Source of the DNA: Paenibacillus sp. NAIST15-1
GTDB taxonomy: Bacteria > Bacillota > Bacilli > Paenibacillales > Paenibacillaceae
Assembly (NCBI RefSeq): GCF_001894745.1
Contig: NZ_BBYF01000009.1
Span: forward strand, 1 to 64,000
Length of the DNA stretch: 64,000 nucleotides
Direction of reading: 5' to 3'
In this document: piece after piece, positions 8,823 to 18,504 of the stretch
Layout of the letters: every line of letters starts with the position of its first letter
How positions within the stretch are numbered: the first letter of the stretch is position 1
The notes under the pieces: model-generated
What the model was told of the DNA's origin: nothing
Databases searched by the model: none
The model's input: only the letters and a program-made list of their open reading frames with translations
Position numbers and translations under genes: made by a program

Positions 8823-9767
8823 ATGAGAACGAACACCTTTCAATTTATAGATGAAGAACAAGTACGGATTCATGTCTACCACTGGATGCCCGAGGACACA
8901 GTTGAGGTTCGAGGCGTGGTACAAATCGCTCATGGGATGACCGAAACAGCGATTCGCTATGAGCGCTTTGCCGAAGAGCTTACGGCTGCCGGTTATATCG
9001 TATACGCCAATGATCATCGCGGTCATGGCCTTACAGCAGCAACAGAGCAAGACTTGGGCTATGTTGGCGAGGACGGATTCACGTGGATGGTGCGCAATAT
9101 GGCGCAGCTCACCAAGATGATTCGAGAGCAGAATGGCGATATTCCACTGTTTCTGTTCGCTCATAGCATGGGCTCTTTCCTCGCTCAGCAATATATAACA
9201 GAACATGCGAGCCTGATAGACGGCGTCATCCTATGCGGAAGCAATGGCCCTCGCGGTCCTGAGCTGCTAGCAGGTGTCGGCGTTACGAAGTTGATCGCCT
9301 CGGTGAAGGGTTCTCGCCATCGTAGCGCCTTCATCGATAAGATGGCGTTCGGCAGCTTCAATCGCAAATTCAAGCCAGCACGCACACAGGTAGACTGGTT
9401 AAGCCGCGATCTGGAGGAAGTCGATAAGTATGTTGTAGATCCTTACTGTGGATTTCTAAGCACGGTCGGATTCTATCGCGACTTCTTCAAGCTGCTGCGC
9501 AATATCCATCGTCCCGAGGTCATGAACCGCATTCCGAAGCAGCTGCCTGTGCTGCTTATTGCAGGAGATGAAGATCCGGTAGGCAACTACGGCAAGGGTG
9601 TGAGGAGGTTGGCGGACCAATATATGCAGCTTGGCTTGGAACAAGTGGAGTGCAAGCTGTATGAAGGTGCACGCCATGAGTTGCTAAATGAAACGAATCG
9701 GGATGAGGTTACGGCGGACTGTCTTGCATGGTTGCAGCGTCAGACCCCGAGTTTGACCAACTCCTAA
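8823..9767 (+). CDS. Alpha/beta hydrolase, monoacylglycerol-lipase/lysophospholipase type
   Basis: A 314-aa serine hydrolase of the S33/PldB group (Hydrolase_4). The nucleophile elbow is AHSMGS (Ser about 115), the acid is in AGDEDP and the His in GARHE. The motif HGMTETAIRYERFAEEL and the NDHRGHG loop are typical of bacterial monoglyceride lipases and lysophospholipases. There is no signal peptide, so it is cytoplasmic. The start ATG at 8823 follows GATGAGGAGGCAATCTG. It precedes namA with a separate promoter, so the two need not be co-regulated. The exact substrate is not decidable from sequence. Confidence 0.88.
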   Translation: MRTNTFQFIDEEQVRIHVYHWMPEDTVEVRGVVQIAHGMTETAIRYERFAEELTAAGYIVYANDHRGHGLTAATEQDLGYVGEDGFTWMVRNMAQLTKMIREQNGDIPLFLFAHSMGSFLAQQYITEHASLIDGVILCGSNGPRGPELLAGVGVTKLIASVKGSRHRSAFIDKMAFGSFNRKFKPARTQVDWLSRDLEEVDKYVVDPYCGFLSTVGFYRDFFKLLRNIHRPEVMNRIPKQLPVLLIAGDEDPVGNYGKGVRRLADQYMQLGLEQVECKLYEGARHELLNETNRDEVTADCLAWLQRQTPSLTNS

Positions 9768-9785
9768 AGTTTCGCTAGTCTGTCA

Positions 9786-9815
9786 TTTGTACCCACAATC
9801 TGGATCAGCGTATAA
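9786..9815 (+). promoter_or_regulatory. Probable sigma-A promoter of namA
   Basis: TTGTAC (9786-9791), an 18-bp spacer and a perfect TATAAT (9810-9815), about 50 nt before the namA start codon. Confidence 0.6.
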
Positions 9816-9866
9816 TAGACTTGAGTCAATGATTTAGTCCAATGGAGATGGAAGGAGATTTTACAT

Positions 9867-10877
9867 ATGTCTCGCTTGTTTGAACCGATAACGATCGGAG
9901 GAGTTACAATCCCGAACCGGATTGCTATGTCTCCGATGTGCATGTATGCATGTGATGATGAAGATGGCAAAGTAACGGAATGGCACTTGGTCCATTATGC
10001 CTCTCGTGCAGTTGGGCAAGTCGGGCTTATTATCGTGGAAGCGACTGCCGTCACACCAGAAGGTCGTATCAGTGCTCGTGATTTAGGAATTTGGAGCGAC
10101 GATCAGATTGCGGGTCTGCGCAAGCTAACTGATCTGGTGCATTCCCATGGCAGCAAGATCGCAATCCAGCTTGCCCATGCAGGCCGCAAGGCTACCGTTC
10201 CAGGCGCAATTGCCCCATCGGCAATTGCATTTAGCGAGGAATACACAGTGCCGGAAGAAATGTCGCAGGAGCAGATTCGACGGACAGTGAAGGCATTTGC
10301 AGAGGCCGCTCGCAGAGCGAAGGAAGCAGGCTTCGATATCGTAGAAATCCATGGTGCTCATGGCTACCTGATCAATGAATTCCTCTCCCCGCTTACGAAC
10401 CAGCGCATGGACATGTACGGCGGTAGCACAGAAGGAAGATACCGCTTCTTAAGCGATGTAATCGATGCAGTACGCCTCAATTGGGAAGGCCCCGTGTTCG
10501 TGCGTATTTCGGCCAATGAGTATGCGGATGGAGGCAATTCTCTGGAAGCTTATATCGACTATGCACGCCGTATGAAGGATCAAGGCGTCAGCCTCGTTGA
10601 TTGCAGTTCCGGCGCGGTAGTACCGCATCCAATCGATGTATTCCCCGGCTACCAAGTGCCTTATGCGCATGCCATTCGTCAGTCCGCTGGCATAGCTACG
10701 GGAGCAGTCGGCCTTATTACCGAGCCAGCTCTAGCAGAAGAGATCGTCCGTAATGACCGTGCGGATCTCGTCCTTCTCGGACGCGAACTGCTGCGTGACC
10801 CATACTGGCCGCTGCGGGCCGCACGAGCACTTCGTGCTGAACTGCCTAAGCCGAAGTCTTACGAACGCGCTTGGTAA
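9867..10877 (+). CDS. namA: NADPH dehydrogenase NamA/YqjM, Old Yellow Enzyme family
   Basis: FMN-dependent ene-reductase of 336 aa, close in length to Bacillus YqjM. It reduces activated C=C bonds and nitro compounds at the expense of NADPH, and is linked to oxidative and xenobiotic stress. The thermophilic-like OYE marks are present: Cys25 in MSPMCMY near the flavin, the His pair in [16 protein letters not shown], and the C-terminal SYERAW, whose Trp/Arg reach the neighbouring subunit. The ribosome site GGAGAT is well placed. A terminator follows after about 130 nt, so it is probably monocistronic. Confidence 0.95.
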   Translation: MSRLFEPITIGGVTIPNRIAMSPMCMYACDDEDGKVTEWHLVHYASRAVGQVGLIIVEATAVTPEGRISARDLGIWSDDQIAGLRKLTDLVHSHGSKIAIQLAHAGRKATVPGAIAPSAIAFSEEYTVPEEMSQEQIRRTVKAFAEAARRAKEAGFDIVEIHGAHGYLINEFLSPLTNQRMDMYGGSTEGRYRFLSDVIDAVRLNWEGPVFVRISANEYADGGNSLEAYIDYARRMKDQGVSLVDCSSGAVVPHPIDVFPGYQVPYAHAIRQSAGIATGAVGLITEPALAEEIVRNDRADLVLLGRELLRDPYWPLRAARALRAELPKPKSYERAW

Positions 10878-11006
10878 ACCGCAAGATAACATAGATAGTG
10901 CCCCGATATAGAAGAGGTGGCATTTTCTAACTCAGCCTGTTGCCTTCTTCATGAAGCAAGCATAAGCAATCGTTGTTACTATGGATAGAAAATATACTCA
11001 GTTACG

Positions 11007-11040
11007 AAGAGGGCATTCTTCATGGATGCTCTCTTTTTTA
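11007..11040 (+). terminator. Terminator downstream of namA
   Basis: Stem AAGAGGGCAT (11007-11016) and ATGCTCTCTT (11026-11035) with one G-U pair, followed by a T run. The rest of the 363-base gap before the next gene shows nothing else I can support. Confidence 0.85.
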
Positions 11041-11240
11041 TCTTCAGATACAACAGCGAAACCGACATGTTCGACATTTTGTGATACCGATAACTTTTTT
11101 CGCCGAAAATCGCGTTTCCCTATTGAATATCCGATTATATCCATCTAGTATAAGGATAAGTTTGTTCTTCATTGCCATATTTACGTATTTGTGTGTTCTC
11201 CAACACCTACCACATGCATTCATCTAGAGGAGGATGGAAG

Positions 11241-12266
11241 ATGGATAGAAGCGGCGTTCCTGAACCGAATATCGTGTTCGAGCCAAAGCATTACATTTGC
11301 CACCGTGCAGCAGAACCGTTACAGCTTGATGGACGATTGGACAAGCCTTTTTGGGCGAATGCCCCGTGGACAGACGACTTTGTCGATATTGAGGGAAATT
11401 TGAAGCCACGGCCGTTCAAGCGCACACGGGTCAAAATGTTATGGGATGACGAGTATTTATACTTCGGAGCCGAAATGGAAGAAGATCAAATATGGGCAAC
11501 ATTGACGGAGCGAGATTCTGTCATTTTCTATGATAATGATTTCGAGATTTTCATTGATCCCGACGGCGACACGCATAACTACTATGAGTTCGAAATGAAC
11601 GCCTTCAACACGATATGGGACTTGCTGCTTCCGAAGCCATATCGTGATGGCGGTCCGCCTATTAATTCCTGGGATATTCATGGCATTCGCACTGCCGTTC
11701 ATATTGATGGCGAAGTGAACAATCCGAATGCAGACAACAAGGGTTGGAGCATTGAAGTGGCCATGCCTTGGAGCGTGCTGAAGGAATGTGCGCCAGAGGG
11801 ACGCCTGCCGCGTCATGAAGAATATTGGCGCATTAACTTCTCCCGTGTCGAGTGGCGTGCTGAAGTGCAGAACGGAAAGTACGTGAAGACAATCAATCCG
11901 GATACGAACGCCCCTTATCCAGAGTATAACTGGGTATGGAGCCCGCAAGGCATTATTAATATGCATTATCCAGAGCTGTGGGGCTTCGTCGTCTTCGCCG
12001 AGGCGAATCAGCCAGAACCCATCTTCCAACTTACGCAAGATGAGCTGATCAAGTGGGAGCTGCGCAAGCTCTATTACCGCCAGCGTCAGCATTATGCAGC
12101 GCATGGACATTATGCCTCCACCTTGTCAGTGTTAACGAACGAAGAGGTGTGCAGCATTGAACCTGTCATTGAGACAACAAGCGGAACCTTCCTCATGTCT
12201 GCCAAGTCACAGGACGGACTGCAGTGGATTCGCATTCAAGAGGATGGGAAGGTGTGGGGCGAATAG
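11241..12266 (+). CDS. Carbohydrate-binding family 9-like (CBM9-like) protein
   Basis: 341 aa. The start is ATG at 11241 after GAGGAGG. Residues about 15-225 resemble the CBM9-type beta-sandwich found in hypothetical carbohydrate-active proteins: PLQLDGRLDKPFWANAPWTDDF, then VKMLWDDEYLYFGAEME, DNDFEIFIDPDGD and WSIEVAMPWSVL. No signal peptide is present, so it is cytoplasmic or exported by another route. The C-terminal about 90 residues are of unknown fold. Proteins of this kind are common in Paenibacillus beside glycan metabolism genes, but no enzymatic activity has been established for the family. The neighbour encodes a transglutaminase-like protein on the same strand. Confidence 0.8.
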   Translation: MDRSGVPEPNIVFEPKHYICHRAAEPLQLDGRLDKPFWANAPWTDDFVDIEGNLKPRPFKRTRVKMLWDDEYLYFGAEMEEDQIWATLTERDSVIFYDNDFEIFIDPDGDTHNYYEFEMNAFNTIWDLLLPKPYRDGGPPINSWDIHGIRTAVHIDGEVNNPNADNKGWSIEVAMPWSVLKECAPEGRLPRHEEYWRINFSRVEWRAEVQNGKYVKTINPDTNAPYPEYNWVWSPQGIINMHYPELWGFVVFAEANQPEPIFQLTQDELIKWELRKLYYRQRQHYAAHGHYASTLSVLTNEEVCSIEPVIETTSGTFLMSAKSQDGLQWIRIQEDGKVWGE

Positions 12267-12401
12267 GTTTGCTGCTGCAGCATGCATGCTCCAAGCCTTC
12301 GGCACATCCGTTCTCTGCATTTTTTGTAGTTATCGATAACATAACCAATAACCAGTAATCGATGTTCCAATGACCAAGTTCGACCGGACTAACAATCATA
12401 C

Positions 12402-15032
12402 ATGAACCATCACTGCATCACAGATATTCCACACACGGAGCTGATGAACAAGATGACGAGTACAACTGGCTACGCAGATAGCACATTCCTTCAACAGATC
12501 GAAGATAAGTTTCATTATAAACAAGAATTAGCCAAGCACCGTTCAGAAGAGCTATTCGGTGTATTCAATCAAGAACTGACCTGCGAAGAACGTTTACTCT
12601 TGAAATACTTGTACGCCTACATGCCAATTCACGACTTGGCTGACTATAACGGGAATTTCTTCTTAGCTCATGTGCGCCGCACTCTAGCAACACGTCAGGC
12701 GCTTCCTTGGGGAAAAGATATTCCAGATTACATCTTCATGAACTTTGTCCTCCCCTACCGGGTCAACAATGAGAATATCGACGACAACCGCGAAGTGATT
12801 TATCAAGAGCTTGTTGATCGTGTGAAGGATAAATCCATGGTCGATGCGATTTTGGAAACGAACTATTGGTGTCATGAGAAAGCAACCTATGTCGGCACAG
12901 ATCAACGTACCGTATCTCCATTAACCCTGATGCGTACGGCTCTAGGCCGCTGCGGGGAACAATCGACACTAGCCGTCGCCGCACTGCGCAGTGTCGGCAT
13001 TCCGGCGCGCCAATGCTACACGCCGCGCTGGGCGCATTGCGATTCGAACCACGCATGGGTGGAAGCCTGGGCTGATGGCACATGGTACTTCCTCGGTGCA
13101 TGTGAGCCGGAGGGACGCCTGAACGAAGGCTGGTTCAAGGCTCCTTCACGCCGCGCCATGCTTGTGCATACGCGCGTTCCTGCTGATTATAACGGGCCCG
13201 AGGAAACGTGTTCCAGCCACCCTTGGTATACCGAGATCAACCTGCTCGGCAATTATGCGCCGCGCAAGACCATTACAATACAAGTCGTGAATGAACAAGG
13301 AGAAGCAACACCGGCCGAAGTTCATTTCCAAATGTACAATTTCGCTGAATTCTACTCTGTTACGACATTGCCAACCGACGCGGATGGACAAGTAGCATTC
13401 ACAACGGGATATGGCGACCTGCTTATCCACGTACGCAACGAGCAAGGCTACGGCTTCCGCCATATTTCGGTCGGAGATGCGGATATTTTCACCGTAACGC
13501 TCCAGTCTGAGCCACCGGAGCACGAAGTATTAGAATTCAATATGGTGCCGCCGCCAGAGATTCCAGACAAGAGTGAAGATCGGATGACAGACGAGGAACG
13601 TCAGGCGAACGATAACCGCGTCCAGCACGGTACAGCAACACGTGCCGCATACGAAGCTACATTTATAAATGAAGAACAGGCTGGGGAATTAGCGCGCAAG
13701 CTCTCCCTGCCTGCAGATCGTGTATGGACGGTACTTCGTCATGCACGTGGGAACAGTCATGAAATAGCGTCTTTCCTCAAATCCTGCACACCGGAGCATG
13801 GCGAATGGCCGCTGCGACTGCTCGAATCGCTGCACGAGAAGGATACACAAGACACGATGAGCGAGACACTGTGCGATCATTTGGAGGGTGCCCTTCCCTA
13901 TCTGCAGCAGGTGAAGGATGAAGAACTATTCGCAACCTATGTGCTCTGTCCGCGTGCCTATTATGAAATGATCAAGCCTTATCGCTCATTCTTCCAAGCC
14001 AATCTAACGGCTGAGGAGAAGGCGGCCTATACAGCCAATCCGCAGCAGCTGGTTGAGCGCTTGGCCAATGACATAACACTTGAAGGCTGTATCGATCGCT
14101 ACAATGGCATGATTACGCCAGTCGGCGCATTCCAATTGAAGCTGGCTGATCGCGTAAGCCGGGATGTATGCTTCGTGGCAATCGCGCGCAGCATCGGAAT
14201 CCCAGCGCGACTTGAGCCGCTGAATACACGTCCGCAATTCTGGATGGATGGCGCGTGGCAAGATGCCCTGTTCCATCAGGATGCCGTCGAGGCGCCTATG
14301 GATGCTGCCGCTACTGGTTCCGTCGTATTTACACGAGGAGAAGGAGATCAAGAAGCTGCCTATTACTTGAATTTCACCATTTCTCGATTCGAGAAGGGTA
14401 GTTGCCGTACCTTGACCTTCCCATATGGAGAAAAAGATATGTACGACAAGCCTTACGAGGTGCTGAGCGGCGACTATCGAATGACAACGGGAACTCGCCT
14501 TAGCGACGGAACGGTGCTAGTTCGCCAAACCTTCTTCTCGGTGCAAGACGGGACAACAACATCGGTGCCTATCGTGTTCCGTAAGGAAGAGATTCATGTT
14601 CCGGTACTCGGTACAGTGACGGCCAATCAGTGGGAACTCATGACCGCGAAGGCGGATCTTAATATTCCCGAGCAAGGAATCGTCCTTGCATGGCTCGATC
14701 CAGAACGGGAGCCTTCCAAGCACCTCGCGCGAGAATTGCGTGAGCTCAAGGCAGAGCTCGATCAATGGGGAGGCCGGATTGCACTTATGGTAGAAACGCA
14801 GCGCAATCGCGGCGAATTCAAGCTTGAGGGCATGCCGGAGCATACAACATACAGCGTGGATGAAGATGGAGGGGCTCTGCAAGCTCTGCTTCCTTCCTTG
14901 CCGGAATGGAACGGGCAAGAATACCCGCTCGTTGTTGTCGTGGATCATCAGCACCGCATCCGCTATCAGCTCCAAGGCTACAAGCTTGGCACGGGATCGG
15001 ATATCGTGAAGACCGTAAACAATATGCAGTAA
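12402..15032 (+). CDS. Transglutaminase-like domain protein, large
   Basis: 876 aa; function unknown. Residues about 175-255 form a transglutaminase/protease-like core: Cys184 in GRCGEQST, His217 in CDSNHAWVEAW, then WYFLGACEPEG. The position usually held by Asp appears to be taken by Glu/Cys. A second half-similar segment (RDVCFVAIARSIGIPARL) near residue 585 keeps the fold signature, but with a different catalytic context. The middle contains an IPDKSEDR linker and helical repeats. The C-terminus has a thioredoxin-like flavour (VLAWLDPEREPSKHLARELREL). No signal peptide. The start is uncertain: ATG 12402 has no good ribosome site, and ATG 12444 or 12453 behind GGAG are alternatives. Confidence 0.8.
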   Translation: MNHHCITDIPHTELMNKMTSTTGYADSTFLQQIEDKFHYKQELAKHRSEELFGVFNQELTCEERLLLKYLYAYMPIHDLADYNGNFFLAHVRRTLATRQALPWGKDIPDYIFMNFVLPYRVNNENIDDNREVIYQELVDRVKDKSMVDAILETNYWCHEKATYVGTDQRTVSPLTLMRTALGRCGEQSTLAVAALRSVGIPARQCYTPRWAHCDSNHAWVEAWADGTWYFLGACEPEGRLNEGWFKAPSRRAMLVHTRVPADYNGPEETCSSHPWYTEINLLGNYAPRKTITIQVVNEQGEATPAEVHFQMYNFAEFYSVTTLPTDADGQVAFTTGYGDLLIHVRNEQGYGFRHISVGDADIFTVTLQSEPPEHEVLEFNMVPPPEIPDKSEDRMTDEERQANDNRVQHGTATRAAYEATFINEEQAGELARKLSLPADRVWTVLRHARGNSHEIASFLKSCTPEHGEWPLRLLESLHEKDTQDTMSETLCDHLEGALPYLQQVKDEELFATYVLCPRAYYEMIKPYRSFFQANLTAEEKAAYTANPQQLVERLANDITLEGCIDRYNGMITPVGAFQLKLADRVSRDVCFVAIARSIGIPARLEPLNTRPQFWMDGAWQDALFHQDAVEAPMDAAATGSVVFTRGEGDQEAAYYLNFTISRFEKGSCRTLTFPYGEKDMYDKPYEVLSGDYRMTTGTRLSDGTVLVRQTFFSVQDGTTTSVPIVFRKEEIHVPVLGTVTANQWELMTAKADLNIPEQGIVLAWLDPEREPSKHLARELRELKAELDQWGGRIALMVETQRNRGEFKLEGMPEHTTYSVDEDGGALQALLPSLPEWNGQEYPLVVVVDHQHRIRYQLQGYKLGTGSDIVKTVNNMQ

Positions 15033-15056
15033 CGGTACCGAGTTAGACGAAGTGAC

Positions 15057-15184
15057 GGAGGCGCTATCACGTACATGGTTAGCTCTTTTACTTTGATAGC
15101 CTCCCTTGTAGAAATCGTAGATGGTATGATGTCAGATCGAGTTCGAGCATTGAAGCTGCTGAACTCGATCTGTTTGCTTTTATC
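15057..15184. terminator. Two hairpins between convergent genes
   Basis: The first stem, GGAGGCGCTATCA/TGATAGCCTCC (15057-15104), has no U-tract. The second, AGATCGAGTTC (15134-15144) and GAACTCGATCT (15161-15171), is a perfect 11-bp stem followed by GTTTGCTTTTA, and should terminate the plus-strand transglutaminase-like gene. Either could also end the mgtA transcript from the other side. Confidence 0.65.
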
Positions 15185-15263
15185 GAAAAGGATAGCAAGG
15201 TTCGAGATTGAATCGAATTGAATTGCAGCCAGTTCTTACAGTCAATCCTTATATCCTCGATCC

Positions 15264-17945
15264 TTACAACCAGTCATTAAAGCGGCGGATATACCATTTC
15301 TTGACGGTCTGCGTCAAAATGCAGTAACCGAGCAGAATAGCTGCCAACCAAGGGAAATACGACAATGGCAGCGGCACTAAGCCAATCCCTTCTCCGAACT
15401 CGGAGAACGGAATCATAATGCCTGCCAGCATAATGAGCCCCGTCAGCAGCATGACAGGAAGGCTCGCCCGACTCTGGATAAATGGTACCTTCTCCGTACG
15501 GATCATATGCACGATCAAGGTTTGCGACAGCAGCCCCTCAATGAACCAACCGGAATGGAATAGGGCTTGATCTGCAGGTGAATTCGCAGCGAAGACGAAC
15601 ATCATCAATCCATAAGTGAGGAAGTCGAAGATTGAACTTGTTGGCCCAATGAACAGCATAAAGCGGCCAATCGACTTCGCGTCCCACGTACGCGGCTTCT
15701 TCAAGAACTCTTTATCCATGTTGTCCCACGGAATCGACAGCTGCGACACATCATAGAACAGGTTCTGCACGAGCAGATGCAGCGGCAGCATCGGCAGAAA
15801 CGGCAGGAACAAGCTTGCGCCGAGTACACTGAACACGTTGCCGAAGTTCGAGCTGGCCGTCATCTTGATGTATTTGATCATGTTGCCGAACGTGCGGCGA
15901 CCTTCGATGATCCCCTTCTCCAGCACCATAAGAGACTTTTCGAGCAGAATAATATCTGCCGACTCCTTCGCAATATCCACCGCAGTATCAACCGATATGC
16001 CAATATCCGCTTCCTTCAAAGAGATTGCATCGTTAATGCCGTCACCCATAAATCCGACCGTATGCCCCTTCGCCTGCAGGGCACGAACGATCCGCGCCTT
16101 CTGCATCGGATTCAGCTTCGCGAATACCGTCGTCTTGTCAGCCAGCTCCGCAAGCGCCGTATCGCTCAACTCATCAATTTCCTTGCCTAGCACAATACGA
16201 CCTGTGTCGATGCCCACATCACGGCACACCTTGCGCGTCACCGCATCGTTATCTCCAGTCAGCACCTTCACCGCTACCCCATGCTCAAGCAGCGCTGCAA
16301 TTGCAGGGGCCGCACTATCCTTCGGCGGATCCAGGAATCCGATATAGCCAACGAATACAAGCCCTTGCTCATCGGCAGCACTGTAGGATTCACGGGAACT
16401 TCCATCGTGCAGAACTTTAATCGCTACACCAATGACGCGAAGCCCATCTTCGTTCATTTCATTCGCTTTGCGCAGCAGTTCCTGCTTCATATCCTGCTCC
16501 AAGCCAACGACCTGTTTGCCATCAAGCATGGATTCACTGATTGAGAGCATCTCCTCCATTGCACCTTTGCAGATCAGAACATGTTCCCCTTGCTTTCTAG
16601 ACAAGACCACAGACATCCGTCTGCGATTGAAGTCAAATGGAATCTCGTCAACCTTCATATAATCCAGATCCAGACCCGCAAGGCCATGCTCTTCTGCCCG
16701 CTCTACGACCGCATGGTCAAGCAGATTGCGGAGCCCTGTCTGATAACGGCTGTTCAAGTACGCGTACCGAAGCACTTGCTCGCTTTCTTCCCCATGGATG
16801 TTCAAATGCTTCTCCAGTATAATTTTGTCCTGCGTCAAGGTTCCTGTCTTATCCGTACACAGCACATTCATCGCGCCCAAGTTCTGAATCGCGTTGAGAC
16901 GCTTCACGACTACCTTCTGGCGTGACATCGCCATCGCACCCTTCGCCAGATTCGACGTCACGATGACGGGCAGCATTTCCGGCGTTAACCCTACTGCGAC
17001 TGACAATCCGAAGAACAGCGCATCCCACCAGTCGCCTTTCGAGAATCCGTTGATGAAGAAGATAATCGGCACCATCACCAGCATGAAGCGAATAAGCACG
17101 AAGCTGACACTGTTGATGCCGCGCTCGAAGCTCGTCATGGGCCGTGCTCCGACCAAGCTGTGCGCCATCGCGCCGAAGTACGTTTGCGAGCCTGTCGCAA
17201 TGACAACTGCCGTCGCGGAGCCGCTGACAACCGTCGTCCCCATGTATGCCATATTATCTAGCTCCAACGCCTGCTTAGCTGTCTTAATCGCCTTAATGCG
17301 GCGCTGTACAGGCAAGACCCCAATATCCCGCTTCTCTACCGGCATTGCTTCTCCCGTCAACGCCGACTCCATAACAAGCAAGTCCTTGGCAGACAGAAGG
17401 CGGATATCTGCAGGAATGAGATCGCCTGCCGCGAGCCTTATCATATCTCCAGGAACGAGCTGCTCCATATCAATCTCACGGCTCTGCCCGCCGCGAATAA
17501 CTGCGGCTGTCGTCTTCACCATCGCCTTCAGCTTCTCCGCTGTGCGCAAAGAGCGGAATTCCTGCGTGAACGTAATGATAATACTGATCGTAACCATTGT
17601 CGAAATAATAATAACGGCCTCTGTATCATCCGTTAGCGCCGAGAATACGTCCAGACCGAGCAGAACAAGAATGAACGGATTCTTGAAGCATCGCAGCAGC
17701 TGAATGTACCAAGCAGGCGGCTTCTCATACGCAACCTGATTAGGGCCGTACTCCTCCAAACGGCGCATCGCCTCCATCTCGTCCAAGCCGTATGGCTTCG
17801 TCTTCAACTCTTCCAGCACATCATCGACATGAGACTCCGATGCCTCAATGAGACGCTGTTCCAGCTTCGCATTTTCCTTATCTGCATCTCTGCGCGACAC
17901 ATATTTAGGCCATTTACGTTTAGTTTGATTAACCTTCATTTCCAT
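15264..17945 (-). CDS. mgtA: Magnesium-translocating P-type ATPase MgtA
   Basis: P3B-type ATPase that imports Mg2+ across the cytoplasmic membrane with ATP hydrolysis; 893 aa, the normal length. Markers in order: an N-terminal cytoplasmic region, TGEAMPVEKRD in the actuator domain, CTDKTGTLT with the phosphorylated Asp, TGDNDAVTRKVC, GFMGDGINDA in the P domain, and C-terminal transmembrane helices with SIPWDNMDKEFLKKPR. The start is ATG at 17945, eight bases after AAGGAGG. The long open frame upstream (to 18218) runs through the leader and has no ribosome site. Expression is predicted to be controlled by the M-box riboswitch and a second attenuator in the leader described separately. Confidence 0.97.
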   Translation of the reverse strand: MEMKVNQTKRKWPKYVSRRDADKENAKLEQRLIEASESHVDDVLEELKTKPYGLDEMEAMRRLEEYGPNQVAYEKPPAWYIQLLRCFKNPFILVLLGLDVFSALTDDTEAVIIISTMVTISIIITFTQEFRSLRTAEKLKAMVKTTAAVIRGGQSREIDMEQLVPGDMIRLAAGDLIPADIRLLSAKDLLVMESALTGEAMPVEKRDIGVLPVQRRIKAIKTAKQALELDNMAYMGTTVVSGSATAVVIATGSQTYFGAMAHSLVGARPMTSFERGINSVSFVLIRFMLVMVPIIFFINGFSKGDWWDALFFGLSVAVGLTPEMLPVIVTSNLAKGAMAMSRQKVVVKRLNAIQNLGAMNVLCTDKTGTLTQDKIILEKHLNIHGEESEQVLRYAYLNSRYQTGLRNLLDHAVVERAEEHGLAGLDLDYMKVDEIPFDFNRRRMSVVLSRKQGEHVLICKGAMEEMLSISESMLDGKQVVGLEQDMKQELLRKANEMNEDGLRVIGVAIKVLHDGSSRESYSAADEQGLVFVGYIGFLDPPKDSAAPAIAALLEHGVAVKVLTGDNDAVTRKVCRDVGIDTGRIVLGKEIDELSDTALAELADKTTVFAKLNPMQKARIVRALQAKGHTVGFMGDGINDAISLKEADIGISVDTAVDIAKESADIILLEKSLMVLEKGIIEGRRTFGNMIKYIKMTASSNFGNVFSVLGASLFLPFLPMLPLHLLVQNLFYDVSQLSIPWDNMDKEFLKKPRTWDAKSIGRFMLFIGPTSSIFDFLTYGLMMFVFAANSPADQALFHSGWFIEGLLSQTLIVHMIRTEKVPFIQSRASLPVMLLTGLIMLAGIMIPFSEFGEGIGLVPLPLSYFPWLAAILLGYCILTQTVKKWYIRRFNDWL

Positions 17946-17979
17946 AGTGAATTCCTCCTTCTCATGCACCAAAGTACGC

Positions 17980-18009
17980 AAAAAGACCTCCCTGCCTACA
18001 GGGAGGTCT
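17980..18009 (-). terminator. mgtA: Second attenuator in the mgtA leader, just before the ribosome site
   Basis: A perfect 11-bp hairpin: on the minus strand AGACCTCCCTG, loop TAGG, CAGGGAGGTCT, then TTTTT. It lies about 35 nt upstream of the mgtA start, inside the leader and about 500 nt after the riboswitch terminator. Transcription must pass it to reach mgtA, so it has to be conditional or leaky. Its 5' arm can instead pair with an upstream segment (see 18126-18150). Confidence 0.8.
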
Positions 18010-18125
18010 GCATGACCCGAACCTTCATTTCCTTGCTGTCTGCATGCGCATACTTCTTCCGCACAAGAGGGGAAATCCCTCATTTTCTCACGGATGTCAC
18101 TTGCTTGTGGATATGATCCATACCA

Positions 18126-18150
18126 GCAGACCTCGACTATCCAAGGTCTG
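18126..18150 (-). promoter_or_regulatory. mgtA: Candidate antiterminator/anti-antiterminator element in the mgtA leader
   Basis: On the minus strand CAGACCT (18150-18144), a 10-nt loop and AGGTCTG (18133-18127) form a hairpin. The 3' half, extended to GAGGTCTGC, is a perfect 9-nt complement of GCAGACCTC, the 5' arm of the downstream terminator (18011-18003). The segments therefore allow two exclusive states: upstream hairpin plus terminator, or antiterminator. The pairing is read directly from the sequence. The regulatory role is inference. Confidence 0.5.
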
Positions 18151-18277
18151 AATACTCCATGTACAAACGCACATACGAGTACTCCTGCTGCCGATATGAT
18201 ATGATCTTCGATCGCCAATCGAAGCTGTCATTCTCCACAAGTATACAGCCGTTACGGTCGGGTTGAACGAATTTCAT
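18137..18277 (-). CDS. Candidate leader peptide in the mgtA 5' region
   Basis: A 46-codon frame, ATG at 18277, that ends with TAG in the loop of the hairpin at 18126-18150. Its last third is rich in Tyr and other large residues (QQEYSYVRLYMEYSDLG). The start codon lies in the loop of another 7-bp stem (CCGTTAC/GTAACGG). There is no clear Shine-Dalgarno sequence, which argues against strong translation. The position of the stop codon is what would be expected of a leader peptide whose ribosome opens the attenuator hairpin. It could equally be chance in a structured RNA. Confidence 0.3.
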   Translation of the reverse strand: MKFVQPDRNGCILVENDSFDWRSKIISYRQQEYSYVRLYMEYSDLG

Positions 18278-18504
18278 CGCAAAGTAACGGAGTGCAGCAC
18301 TTCTGAACTACACTTCCATTTCCTCACATCACAAAATAAGCCATCCCATGTATCGGTGTCGGCAAGTGAATAACGCATAGGAAAGCAAGGAGAATCAAGG
18401 TTCTCCCGTTCCAAGGTTTCACAAAGCTATGCAATTGTGTCTTCGGACTCGGGCTTCCGTCCATGCGTAATCACCGCCTTTTCCTGTCTAATTGATTCAT
18501 CATA

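Noticed and set aside
11457-12110. 217-aa open frame antisense to the CBM9-like gene
   Set aside because: Shadow frame without ribosome site or recognisable domain.
16894-17703. 269-aa open frame antisense to mgtA
   Set aside because: Shadow frame. The Ser/Thr/Ala-rich translation has no domain and mgtA is intact on the other strand.
17946-18218. Extension of MgtA by 91 residues
   Set aside because: The frame stays open through the leader, but it crosses the second attenuator and lacks a start signal. AGGAGG before 17945 fixes the start.
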